A stretch of 64,000 nt of DNA from an uncultured Kiritimatiellota bacterium (GTDB lineage: Bacteria > Verrucomicrobiota > Kiritimatiellia > RFP12 > UBA1067). Positions 1 to 10,379 of the stretch are shown in pieces. The notes beneath the pieces were generated by a model, which was not told the DNA's origin, did not search any database, and saw only the letters and a program-made list of their open reading frames with translations. The stretch lies in the NCBI GenBank assembly GCA_934635385.1, contig CAKTZI010000020.1, positions 1 to 64,000 on the forward strand, given 5' to 3'. Numbering within the stretch: position 1 is the stretch's first letter; each line of letters opens with the position of its first letter. The position numbers were made by a program, and so were the translations under genes.

Positions 1-45
1 ACGCTACCAGCGTTCGTTCTGAGCCAGAATCAAACTCTCAGAAAA
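1..45 (-). rRNA. 16S ribosomal RNA, 5' end only
   Basis: Read on the minus strand, positions 38 down to 1 give the universal 16S start, AGAGTTTGATTCTGGCTCAG, followed by AACGAACGCTGG. Only about 45 bases lie in the window, and the gene runs off the left edge. The exact mature 5' end near 45 is estimated from the usual 7-9 bases before AGAGTTTGAT. The fragment is too short for taxonomic placement. Confidence 0.95.
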
Positions 46-120
46 TAAGTTTTCGAGTTCCGCTCCACACAAACATTCTACTGTTCCATGTCTCTTCCAG
101 AGACACGTTCTCAAGCATTC

Positions 121-197
121 GTTTTTCAAAGATCGTCGTTCAAACCCTTTCAGGCGAACGGGTGTGTAGTATATCAAAAAAACCTGATGGTGCGCAA
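121..197 (-). promoter_or_regulatory. rRNA operon promoter and leader
   Basis: On the minus strand a -35 TTGCGC (197-192) is followed after 18 bases by an extended -10, TATACT (173-168). Transcription would start near 160 and run into 16S. The leader contains GATCTTTGAAAAACG (134-120), which resembles the boxA antitermination signal of rRNA leaders. The leader lacks any open frame. Confidence 0.75.
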
Positions 198-218
198 GGG
201 GGTATTTTAAATTTTCTC

Positions 219-252
219 AAAAAAAAAATTTCGTGCCGCTTCCAGAAGCAAC
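219..252 (-). terminator. Probable terminator after the GT8-LpxL gene
   Basis: Just past the stop of the gene ending at 271, the minus strand can form a short stem, GTTGCTT (252-246) with AAGCGGC (241-235), followed by ACGAAA and a ten-T run (228-219). Two G-U pairs make the stem weak. The position between an operon end and the rRNA promoter supports the call. Confidence 0.5.
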
Positions 253-270
253 CGCGCGATTCCCGTGCGC

Positions 271-2262
271 TTACTTTCGGCAGCCGCGATTTCGGGTATC
301 CTGTCCGCCCTCGTCCGCCGGGACGGGTTCGCGGAAGTAGTTGTAGTTCAGCACCCACTTCGACGGGTGGCGGCGGATGACGCGCTCCAGATCGGTCGCA
401 CACCGCTGGGTCGTCGCCCGGATGTCCCGCGCCGCATCGGGCGGAATCGTGTCGAGGACCTCGCAGCGGTAGCGGCCGTCCTTCAGCGGACGCGACCACG
501 CGACGACGATCGGCGCCTTCGCCTTCGCCGCGAAGAACGCCGGGGCGGCAGAGACCGGCAGGGGACGACCGAAGAACCGGATCCACACGCCGCCCTCGTC
601 GGGCTCGACGGTCTGGTCAACCAGCAGACCAAGCGACTTGCCGGCCTTGATGCCCGCCATCAGCGGACGAAACGCACCGTCCGCCGGCACGATCTCCTGT
701 CCAATCGACTCGCGCGCCCGCATGAGAAGCCGCGTCATGCCGGGCGTGCCGATACGCTTGGCGACGGACATCATCCGATGGCCCTCCAGAAACGCGAGCT
801 GCGACAGGATCTCCCAGCAGCCCATGTGGCCCGACACCGTGACGGCCGGACGGTGCGCGCGCAGGAACGCCTGCCCCGACTCGTCCATGATGCCGACCGC
901 CTTCACCTTCTTCAGCGCCCCGTGACACGTCCAGAAGGCGTGCCCGACCGTCCGCGCCATGTTGCGGTAGGAGCCGCGGATGATCTTCGCCTCCCGCGCC
1001 GTCGGATTGTAGGGAGCCAGCTCCGTCTTGAAGGCCGGCGTTCCCTCCGCGCCCCGGCACTTGCCGAGGACGACATGCAGCGTCTCCAGCGAACGTCGCT
1101 TGCCATGATAGTCGAACGCATACAAGATCCATGCGGCAAGATCGCAGAGTGCGAAGAGCGCACGATGCGGAAGCGGCGTCAGGAGAACGACGCCCAATCC
1201 AATGCCCAGCCACGCAAACGGTGCCTGAAGCATGTGCTTGACCTTCTTCCAGCGGCACCGCCGTTGCCACGCTCGCCAGCGAGGGTCCGTGAGGTCGTGC
1301 AAACGAGCAGCAACCTGACGCAAGTCTCGCGCGTGTTTCCAGTCGTGCAGTCGTGCAAGCCAGCCGTCCTTCGGCGGCGTCTGGCCAACGGCGCGCATCG
1401 CCGCGTGGTACAGCTTGCGGTACGGACGGTGACACGGCTTCCACGGCTTCTTCGGCCCCCAGAAATGGAGAATCGCGGGATTCAGCGCCGCGTCGAGGCA
1501 TTCGGCCGGCGGATTCCCCTGCCAGAGCGGCAGACGCGGATCGCGCTTCGGATAGCTCTTGATCAGGCGGTCGTGGAAGTTCCACTTCAGCGGCAGGAGA
1601 AGCGTGCGGTCGTGGTAGAGCGCGTTCCAGGCGTCCTGCTCGATGCGGTCGGCGATGGCATAATGGTCGCGGTACCAGGCGAGAATCTTCTCCCACGTCC
1701 GCTCCGCCCGGCACGCCGCCGCGTTGAAGACGATCGTCCCCGTGTTGAAGTAGCGCGTGACCGTCGGCGGCAGGATGCCCGTGCCCCACACGGCCTCGGT
1801 GATGACGGGATCGCCCTTGCCGTATTCGGCCACAGCCGCGATGAGGTCTGATTCCAAGTCCAGTTCAAACAAGGGCGAGATGTCGGCATTGACCAGCATG
1901 TCAATGTCGAGATGGACAATGTTGCCCGTCGCGTCGGACAGGATCTGCGGCACGAAGATCGGCGTCCACGTGAAGACGTTCCAGCGCGACCCCGCACGGT
2001 TGAGAATCAGGTCCCTGTACGGTTCGAGGAACGGCTCGACGTTGTGGTAGCGAATCTTCGCGTTGAACGAATCAACGATTGCCTGCAGCTTCGCCTTGCT
2101 CTCCGGTGAATGTCCGCCAAAGCCCTCGAAGACGTTGATGCGCAGCGGCGCTTCGCCGCGATAGCTGTTCAGCAGCGACCAGACGGTGACGCGCAGGAAC
2201 TTCGCGCCGTTCTCATCGCAGCTAAAGGCGATATCGCGGATGGGTGTCAATGTTGATTTCAT
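271..2262 (-). CDS. GT8 glycosyltransferase fused to an LpxL/HtrB-type acyltransferase
   Basis: This 663-residue protein has two enzymes. Residues 1-290 are a GT8 (LgtC-like) glycosyltransferase with the metal-binding DxD in HLDIDMLV (117-124) and the family's C-terminal HFWGPKKPW (267-275). A membrane-proximal stretch (about 345-385) leads into an LpxL-type lysophospholipid acyltransferase with the catalytic HX4E motif H479-MGCW-E484, which in its family adds the secondary acyl chain to lipid A. The fusion suggests sugar transfer and acylation on one lipid carrier at the inner membrane; that pairing is inference. It is the last gene of a glycan operon (GT4, WecE), separated from wecE by an inverted-repeat element. 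The stop is TAA at 271-273. Confidence 0.88.
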   Translation of the reverse strand: MKSTLTPIRDIAFSCDENGAKFLRVTVWSLLNSYRGEAPLRINVFEGFGGHSPESKAKLQAIVDSFNAKIRYHNVEPFLEPYRDLILNRAGSRWNVFTWTPIFVPQILSDATGNIVHLDIDMLVNADISPLFELDLESDLIAAVAEYGKGDPVITEAVWGTGILPPTVTRYFNTGTIVFNAAACRAERTWEKILAWYRDHYAIADRIEQDAWNALYHDRTLLLPLKWNFHDRLIKSYPKRDPRLPLWQGNPPAECLDAALNPAILHFWGPKKPWKPCHRPYRKLYHAAMRAVGQTPPKDGWLARLHDWKHARDLRQVAARLHDLTDPRWRAWQRRCRWKKVKHMLQAPFAWLGIGLGVVLLTPLPHRALFALCDLAAWILYAFDYHGKRRSLETLHVVLGKCRGAEGTPAFKTELAPYNPTAREAKIIRGSYRNMARTVGHAFWTCHGALKKVKAVGIMDESGQAFLRAHRPAVTVSGHMGCWEILSQLAFLEGHRMMSVAKRIGTPGMTRLLMRARESIGQEIVPADGAFRPLMAGIKAGKSLGLLVDQTVEPDEGGVWIRFFGRPLPVSAAPAFFAAKAKAPIVVAWSRPLKDGRYRCEVLDTIPPDAARDIRATTQRCATDLERVIRRHPSKWVLNYNYFREPVPADEGGQDTRNRGCRK

Positions 2263-2273
2263 TCTTAATATTT

Positions 2274-2434
2274 AACTCCGATCCGTATTGCTCTCGCTAC
2301 CGCTCCGCAGAATAGGCGACCGAAAGCAGAGACATTCGCCGTGAACGGACTGGTGTGCGATTGTCTGGAGGCTGGCTTTTGCAAAGCCAGCATGAGCCTG
2401 CGAAGCGGTAGCGAGAGCAACAATCATCGGAGTT
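2274..2434. repeat. Long imperfect inverted repeat with an internal hairpin
   Basis: The outer arms are AACTCCGAT (2274-2282) and ATCGGAGTT (2426-2434). Inner 23-base arms (2288-2310 and 2398-2420) match at 22 positions. A separate 9-bp hairpin, GCTGGCTTT (2371-2379) with AAAGCCAGC (2383-2391), sits in the middle. The element fills the gap between wecE and the GT8-LpxL gene. The AACTCCGATGATT end recurs at 29577 and 34853, so this is a dispersed MITE- or REP-like family rather than a one-off terminator. Confidence 0.75.
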
Positions 2435-2436
2435 AC

Positions 2437-3591
2437 TCACGATCCCAGGACTTCTTTCGCCGCCGCGAGGACTTTGGGCTGGTCAGGGGCGAGGCCGCAG
2501 TAGAGCGGCAGGCGCACGAGCGTGTCCGCATAGCGGTCGCAGTTGGGAAGAGTTGGGCGTTGAGGGGTGAGGGTTGGGACGTGAGTCTGGGAATACTTCT
2601 TGTAGAACGCCGACGAATGGAGCGGCAGGTAGTGGAAGACCGTCAGGATGTCCCGCGCCTTCATCTGCGCAATGAAGTCCGTCCGCGTCGCCAAGTCCGG
2701 GAACAGCAGATAGAACATGTGCGCATTGTTCGTCGCGGAAGCGGGAAGGTTGGGAAGGTTTGGAAAGTTTGGTAGGTTGGGGAGGTTTGAGAAGAAATCC
2801 CAGTAGTTCTGCCAAAGCCGCTTGCGCTCGGCCTGGATCTCGTCGAGGTGCTCCAGCTGCGCCCAGAGGAACGCCGAGACGATTTCCGTCGGCAGGAAGG
2901 AGCTGCCCGTATCGACCCAGCCGTACTTGTTCACTTCGCCCCGGAAGAACTCGGCGCGGTTCGTGCCCTTCTCCCAGATGACCTCGGCACGGCGCACGAA
3001 ACGCGCGTCGTTGACGACCAGCATCCCGCCCTCGCCCGAGATGATGTTCTTCGTCTCGTGGAACGAGAACGTCGCCAAATGCCCGATCGAACCCAGCGGC
3101 CGCTTGCCATAAAACGAATCGATGGCCTGGGCGGCGTCTTCGACGACGAGCAGGCCGTGGCGGTTCGCGATGTCCATGATCGCGTCCATGTCGCAGGCGA
3201 CGCCGGCGTAGTGGACGACGACAATGACCTTCGTCTTCGGCGTGATCAGAGACTCGATCTGCGTCTCGTCGATGTTCGGCTGGTCGGCGCGGCTGTCCGC
3301 AAAGACGATCGTCGCACCCTGTCGCACGAACGCGAGCGCGGACGAGACGAACGTGTAGGACGGCACGATCACCTCGTCGCCCGGCCCGACTTCCGTCAGG
3401 ATCGCCGCCATCTCCAGCGCGTCCGTGCACGACGTCGTGAGCAGGCACTTGCGGAATCCGTACCGCTTCTCGAAATAGGCCTGGCACTTCTGCGTAAATT
3501 CGCCGTTGCCGGAAATCTTGCCGTCCGCGACGGCCTGGCGGATGTACTCCGTCTCCTTCCCGGTCATGTAGGGTCTGTTGAAATGTATCAC
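2437..3591 (-). CDS. wecE: DegT/DnrJ/EryC1 family sugar-nucleotide aminotransferase, WecE/RffA-like
   Basis: This 384-residue PLP enzyme of the DegT/DnrJ/EryC1 family is closest in pattern to WecE (dTDP-4-dehydro-6-deoxyglucose transaminase), which makes dTDP-4-amino-4,6-dideoxygalactose for surface glycans. It shows GNGEFTQKCQ near residue 29, TTSCTDALEM (52-61), the cofactor-contacting VVEDAAQA (149-156) and the Schiff-base lysine K181 in FSFHETKN. The start is GTG at 3591, which overlaps the upstream GT4 stop as GTGA. Two low-complexity insertions stand out: an NLP-repeat from five 9-bp units (plus-strand 2745-2790) and a Pro/Thr-rich stretch (2541-2580). Both lie in the C-terminal third and leave the frame intact. 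Confidence 0.85.
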   Translation of the reverse strand: MIHFNRPYMTGKETEYIRQAVADGKISGNGEFTQKCQAYFEKRYGFRKCLLTTSCTDALEMAAILTEVGPGDEVIVPSYTFVSSALAFVRQGATIVFADSRADQPNIDETQIESLITPKTKVIVVVHYAGVACDMDAIMDIANRHGLLVVEDAAQAIDSFYGKRPLGSIGHLATFSFHETKNIISGEGGMLVVNDARFVRRAEVIWEKGTNRAEFFRGEVNKYGWVDTGSSFLPTEIVSAFLWAQLEHLDEIQAERKRLWQNYWDFFSNLPNLPNFPNLPNLPASATNNAHMFYLLFPDLATRTDFIAQMKARDILTVFHYLPLHSSAFYKKYSQTHVPTLTPQRPTLPNCDRYADTLVRLPLYCGLAPDQPKVLAAAKEVLGS

Positions 3592-4838
3592 TTGACGAGT
3601 TCCTTGTAAACCGCCTGCGTTTTGCGTGACATTATATCAAAATCGCACAGGGCGCGGACGCCCTCGCGCCTCGTCGGACGCCGCGCCGCCGCCACCGCGT
3701 CGAGGATCTCCGCCGCGCCGCCGAACCGCCGCAGCAGACGGACGGGCCGGTTTATCGCCAGCGCCTCGGCGACCGAAAGCCCGAACGACTCAGGCTTCGT
3801 CACGTTGCCCGAAACCACCACGTCCGCAAGCGACAGGCACTCGGGTATCCGCTCCTGCAGTCCCGCGAACACCACGCGGTCGGCGACGCCGAGCGACGCG
3901 GCCAGCGCCTTCAGCTCGGCTTCGTAGGCGCGATGCCGCCTGTCCGCGCCGCCGACGATGACGAGCTTCGTCTGCGGCGCGCGCAAGACATCGCCCCACG
4001 CCGCATCCGGCGTGACGTCAAGCGAACACGCGAGATCGCGGATCAGGTGGTCGAAGCCCTTGAGCGGCGTGAGGCGGCCGACGGCCATGACCACGCAGTC
4101 GCCCGCCGCAAGCCCCCACGCGCGCCGCAAGTCGGCGACAACGCCCGCATCAACCTTCGCCGGATCAAACCGCGCAAAATCCACCGCCGGATGAACAACC
4201 CGAATTTTTCCCCTCAAGTCCCCCGCGTCCTCTGCGTCCTTCTTGTCCTGTGCGTCCTTTCTCATTCCCCCGTAATTCGCGACGAGGTAGTCGGCCAGGA
4301 ACTGCGACGGCGTGATGATGCGGTCGCCTTTCGTCATCACCGCCGAATAGCGCGAGACGGAATTGGCCCCATGCGCGTAGGTGATGAAAGGGAGAGAAGA
4401 AATAATCGAATCATCGAATGGCCGAATGAGAGAATGAGAGAATCGTCGAATCATCGAATCGAGCTTGCGCGCGAGAACGAAGAGCCACGCCGGAACGCGC
4501 GAATGGGCGCAAACCAAAAGCCCTTGTCGCGCGTCCCTCGCGTCCCCCTTGTCCTGTGCGTCCTCTCTGTCCTGTGCGTCCTGTCCGTCTCCGCCCGCGA
4601 TCTCCCGCAGCGCATGCCGCAGTTTCCAGGCGCGCGCAAGGGCCGTCAGCGGATTCTTCGCCTTGAGGTCAAGCGCGACGTGTTCGCCGCCGTCCGCGCG
4701 AATCCGCTCGACGAGGCGGCCGCCCTTCGAGATGACGACCGACCGCCACCCGGCACGGACAAGCGCGCGGTTGAGGTCGCAGACGACGGTCTCGACGCCG
4801 CCCTGCTCCATCGCCGGGACAAGATGCACGACCGTCAT
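3588..4838 (-). CDS. GT4-family glycosyltransferase with repeat insertions
   Basis: The start is ATG at 4838, giving MTVVHLVPAMEQGGVETVV, the standard GT4 N-terminus; the open frame upstream is shadow sequence. The 416-residue protein has the usual two Rossmann halves. HGANSVSRYSAVMTKGDRII is in the N-terminal half, and VMAVGRLTPLKGFDHLI and PESFGLSVAEALA (the donor-binding E-x7-E region) are in the C-terminal half. It probably transfers a sugar to a lipid-linked glycan in the cytoplasm alongside WecE and GT8-LpxL. Three coding minisatellites interrupt it: 9-bp units giving DAQD-type repeats (4530-4590 and 4216-4260) and an 8-bp GAATnnnn array (4406-4461). Substrate is unknown. Confidence 0.82.
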   Translation of the reverse strand: MTVVHLVPAMEQGGVETVVCDLNRALVRAGWRSVVISKGGRLVERIRADGGEHVALDLKAKNPLTALARAWKLRHALREIAGGDGQDAQDREDAQDKGDARDARQGLLVCAHSRVPAWLFVLARKLDSMIRRFSHSLIRPFDDSIISSLPFITYAHGANSVSRYSAVMTKGDRIITPSQFLADYLVANYGGMRKDAQDKKDAEDAGDLRGKIRVVHPAVDFARFDPAKVDAGVVADLRRAWGLAAGDCVVMAVGRLTPLKGFDHLIRDLACSLDVTPDAAWGDVLRAPQTKLVIVGGADRRHRAYEAELKALAASLGVADRVVFAGLQERIPECLSLADVVVSGNVTKPESFGLSVAEALAINRPVRLLRRFGGAAEILDAVAAARRPTRREGVRALCDFDIMSRKTQAVYKELVK

Positions 4839-4845
4839 ACGTCCG

Positions 4846-5295
4846 TCAGCCCCTTTCGCCCTGCCGCAGCTCCTGAAGCTTCGTCCGAATCGCAGCAACC
4901 ATCTCAGCGGGAGCGTCCAGCCCCTTGACCGCACACTCCATCGGACAAATCCCCATCCGCGTCCGATTGGCGATCTGCGGCACGATCCGCTCCGCCGTCG
5001 CCGAAACGCCGTTCGCCTGAAGGAACGCGGCCGCGCCCGCACTCATGAGCGTCGCAAAGACCGCCCGCGCGCCACCCGCCACGCAGATCGCCGCCGCCGC
5101 GCGTCCGATCACCTTGTCGCAGACGCATGCTCCCGCCAATCGATTCGCTTCATAGAGCGACAGGAGCGGGCCAATGCCGCGCCCCGACGCCTGCGCAACG
5201 ATGACACCCGCGCGCGCAACGACAACGGACGCCCCCTTTTCAAGGAGCGTCCTCATCTCCGACAGGAGACCGGCTTCGTCCGACGATTGCGGCAC
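4846..5295 (-). CDS. DUF1893 family protein
   Basis: About 149 residues. The pattern is that of DUF1893: LLEKGASVVV, GRGIGPLL, ACVCDKVIGRAAA, then a cysteine-bearing C-terminal NRTRMGICPMECAV. The family's function is not established. It often accompanies metabolic or nucleotide genes, and the conserved cysteines hint at a small-molecule or redox site (inference). The preferred start is GTG at 5295, three bases after the upstream stop; an ATG at 5256 would remove 13 residues. No strong Shine-Dalgarno is seen, fitting translational coupling in the gyrA-to-GT4 run. Confidence 0.75.
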   Translation of the reverse strand: MPQSSDEAGLLSEMRTLLEKGASVVVARAGVIVAQASGRGIGPLLSLYEANRLAGACVCDKVIGRAAAAICVAGGARAVFATLMSAGAAAFLQANGVSATAERIVPQIANRTRMGICPMECAVKGLDAPAEMVAAIRTKLQELRQGERG

Positions 5296-5297
5296 GG

Positions 5298-5911
5298 TCA
5301 GAATCCCGCGTTCGCGATCACCATGATCGGCAGATTCGACTCGCACACGAGGTTCAGAAGCCCGACCTGCAGTCCGTTCAGGCGCTGCGTCGCGTTGACG
5401 ACGCCGAGCTGGCAGCCCGTCAGCTCGTCTGCAAAATTGAACACGCCCAGCTGACAGCCCGTGAAGTTCAGCGAGGCGTTCAGCGCGCCGGCCGCCCAGC
5501 CCGTGAAGTCGGACTGGTTGGCGTTCGCGACCGCGAACTGGACGCCGGCCGAGTCGGCGTTGTTCCAGTTGAGCGCGGCGACCTGAAAGCCCGTAAAGGC
5601 CGTGTCGATCACCGCCAGCGCAGCCTGAAAGCCGACCGCCGAGAAGTGCGCTAGGCCGACAGCCGCGAACTGGACGCCGACGAGATTCTCCTGCGCGCCG
5701 ACAAGCGAGACGTCCAATCCTTCGACATCCGCATGCGCCCCGTAGAAACCGCCCAGACGCAGTCCGTAGACGTCGCTCGCCGCAAACGGCATCTGAACGG
5801 GCGCGCAAAGGCCCAGCCCAAGGGGCGACCACGCCCACTCGCCGTCGTCGGCTCGGACATCGTTCACAAGGCTAAGCGCGGACGCGAACGCCGCGACGAT
5901 CAGGGACTTCT

Positions 5912-5915
<4 letters not shown>
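5298..5915 (-). CDS. Secreted protein with GxQxGxxN repeats
   Basis: This 205-residue protein starts with a clear signal peptide (residues 1-22, ending VRA). The rest is built from about eight repeats of roughly 16-20 residues of the form GxQxGxxNxxxxLTG (for example TGCQLGVFNFADELTGCQLG). Such repeats resemble LA_2272-type surface-repeat proteins and suggest an extracytoplasmic beta-rich solenoid. No catalytic motif is visible. The start overlaps the gyrA stop (ATGA), so it is co-translated with gyrA, an odd partner for a secreted protein. The function is unknown. Confidence 0.7.
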
Positions 5916-8557
<2,642 letters not shown>

Positions 8558-8565
8558 AGGCGTGT

Positions 8566-8571
8566 ATTATA
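8566..8571 (-). promoter_or_regulatory. gyrA -10 box, leaderless promoter
   Basis: TATAAT on the minus strand is followed by only eight bases (ACACGCCT) before the gyrA ATG at 8557. With the usual 6-8 bases from -10 to the start of transcription, the mRNA would begin at or next to the start codon. No Shine-Dalgarno is present. Confidence 0.65.
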
Positions 8572-8586
8572 GCATTTTCGCGCGTC

Positions 8587-9084
8587 TTACGTCCGATGGA
8601 TCTTCTCGTTCGCGGCAGCGACCTTGGCTTTCAGCTCCTCCTTGTGTGCGTGGAACTTCGCGCGCAGGCCGGCATCCGCCGTGCCGAGGATTTGCACGGC
8701 CAGGAGCGCCGCGTTCGTCGGTCCCGCGCTCCCGCAGGCGACCGTCGCGACAGGCACGCCGGACGGCATCTGCACCGTCGCGTAGAGCGCGTCGAGCCCG
8801 TTCAGCGCGCCGCCCGCGACGGGAATGCCGATGACGGGCAGAACCGTCGCCGCCGCGAGGACGCCGCCGAGGTGCGCCGCGCCGCCAGCCGCCGCGATGA
8901 TGACCTTGAGGCCACGCGCCTCCGCCGTCTTCGAATACTCGATCGCGACCTCCGGCGTGCGGTGCGCGCTGATGACGCGCGTCTCGTATGCGACGCCGAA
9001 CGCCTCCAGCGTGGCGCACGCCTTCTGGACGAGCGGCCAGTCCGAATCCGAGCCCATGACAATGCCGACAACAGCCTGTTCCAT
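8587..9084 (-). CDS. purE: N5-carboxyaminoimidazole ribonucleotide mutase
   Basis: 165 residues, typical class I PurE length. The N-terminal MGSDSDW (10-16), SAHRTP and GGAAHLGG are the ribonucleotide-binding and catalytic signatures, with the histidine in AHRTP as the known proton donor/acceptor. The enzyme rearranges N5-CAIR to CAIR in purine synthesis. It has a leader of about 25 bases with AAAGGAC ahead of the ATG, plus its own promoter overlapping the end of the MurC-like gene. purK is not nearby. Confidence 0.95.
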   Translation of the reverse strand: MEQAVVGIVMGSDSDWPLVQKACATLEAFGVAYETRVISAHRTPEVAIEYSKTAEARGLKVIIAAAGGAAHLGGVLAAATVLPVIGIPVAGGALNGLDALYATVQMPSGVPVATVACGSAGPTNAALLAVQILGTADAGLRAKFHAHKEELKAKVAAANEKIHRT

Positions 9085-9116
9085 CTTTAAGTCCTTTCTT
9101 GGTTGGATAGAGGGAG

Positions 9117-9122
9117 ATTATA
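9117..9122 (-). promoter_or_regulatory. purE promoter overlapping the upstream stop codon
   Basis: On the minus strand TTTTGGTATAAT contains the last codons and the TAA stop of the MurC-like gene (GTA TAA), so the -10 box and the stop codon share bases. The purE ATG is 32 bases downstream and preceded by AAAGGAC. Confidence 0.65.
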
Positions 9123-10368
9123 CCAAAATGCCGTGCGCGAGACGGCGGGCGAGGACGGGCAGCCCCGGATCGCGCGCCCCGCACGTCACGAAACAGCCGA
9201 AGTCTCCGCGATGCGCCGCGCACCAGTCGAACGCTGCGTCGAGGTCGGCGACAAGCTCCACGCGCGCACCCGCCGCCGCGTTCGTCTGCGCCACCGTCGC
9301 GATAAGCGCATCCGAGTTGATCGAACGATCCGTCGTGCCGCCCGCATCGTAGACGGGCAGCAGCAGCAGGTGATCCTGCGGACGAATCGTCTCCACGAAC
9401 ATCGCCGCGAGCGCGTCCTTCATCTTGCGGAGCGGCGCGTAGCCGTGCGGACGCCAAATCGCGCACACCCCCTGCGGATACTTCTCGGCAAGCGTCGTCC
9501 ACATCGCCTTCAGTTTCTCCGGGTTGTGCGCGTAGTCGTCGTAGACGGCAGGTTCGGGAGGTTTGGAAGGTTCGGGAGGCGTGATGAGCTGCAGACGGCG
9601 CTCGACGCCACGGAACGTCCTCATCGCGGCAACCGCATCGGACAGCTTCACGCCCAGCGCAACCGCCATGCGCACCGCCAGCTCGGCATTCTGCCGATTG
9701 TGCCGCCCCGGCACCGGCACTTCCAAACCTTCCAAACCTCCCGAACCTTTCCTCCCGTCCACCACCGGCCCTTTGCAGTCTTTCACGAACGCATCGAAGA
9801 CCGCGTCCATCTCCTCCTTCGAGTAGTGGTCGGCGGAGGCGTTCGTGACAATCGCCGCGTAGGGGCTGAAGGCGACGAGCGACCTGTCGCTCTCGTCCAC
9901 CTCGGCAACGGCGTATTCGCCGCGCCCGAAGCGCACCGCCCCGTCCCAGCCCGGCACGTTCGCGCCGTTGACGCACAGCGGATCGAGGCCGCACGCGGCG
10001 AGGATGTGGCCGAGCATCGCCGTCACCGTCGACTTGCCGCACGTGCCGACGACGGCGACGAGCCTGTGTCCCGCGAGCGTGCGGGCAAGGGCCTTGGCGC
10101 GGTGCGTGACGGGGATGCCGAGTTCATGCGCCTTGCGCAGGCCGGGGTTCGCCTCCTCGATGGCCGTCGAGACGATCACTTCGTCCGTCGCGGCGTCGAC
10201 TCCGCTGCCGTCGTCAGGAAAGACCTTCACGCCGAGCGATTCGAGAAAGCGGATGTTCGGCGTGTCCAATGTACGGTCGGCGCCCGTCACCGTGTCGCCT
10301 AGCTTCACAAGCGCCGTCGCGAGCGCGCTCATGCCCACGCCGCCGATGCCGATCAGATGTCGCTTCAC
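9118..10368 (-). CDS. Mur ligase family protein, MurC-like
   Basis: 416 residues from a GTG at 10368, following an AAGGG-like ribosome site. The order of motifs matches MurC: a GxGGVGMS Rossmann start (residues 8-14), ATP loop GTCGKST (108-114), EVDESDRSL, the PGRHNRQN linker and the C-terminal DDYAHNPEKL with WRPHGY. MurC adds L-alanine to UDP-N-acetylmuramate. This copy is shorter than usual MurC (about 450-490) and sits with ribose genes, so it may be a paralogue; the window cannot settle that. Two 9-bp minisatellites (9550-9580 and 9721-9760) encode Pro/Glu- and Gly/Leu-rich insertions. Confidence 0.75.
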   Translation of the reverse strand: MKRHLIGIGGVGMSALATALVKLGDTVTGADRTLDTPNIRFLESLGVKVFPDDGSGVDAATDEVIVSTAIEEANPGLRKAHELGIPVTHRAKALARTLAGHRLVAVVGTCGKSTVTAMLGHILAACGLDPLCVNGANVPGWDGAVRFGRGEYAVAEVDESDRSLVAFSPYAAIVTNASADHYSKEEMDAVFDAFVKDCKGPVVDGRKGSGGLEGLEVPVPGRHNRQNAELAVRMAVALGVKLSDAVAAMRTFRGVERRLQLITPPEPSKPPEPAVYDDYAHNPEKLKAMWTTLAEKYPQGVCAIWRPHGYAPLRKMKDALAAMFVETIRPQDHLLLLPVYDAGGTTDRSINSDALIATVAQTNAAAGARVELVADLDAAFDWCAAHRGDFGCFVTCGARDPGLPVLARRLAHGILV

Positions 10369-10379
10369 CGTCCGCCCTT

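Noticed and set aside
4406..4461. CRISPR array
   Set aside because: The unit is only 8 bp with no spacers and it is read through as part of a glycosyltransferase; no other repeat-spacer pattern was seen in the window.
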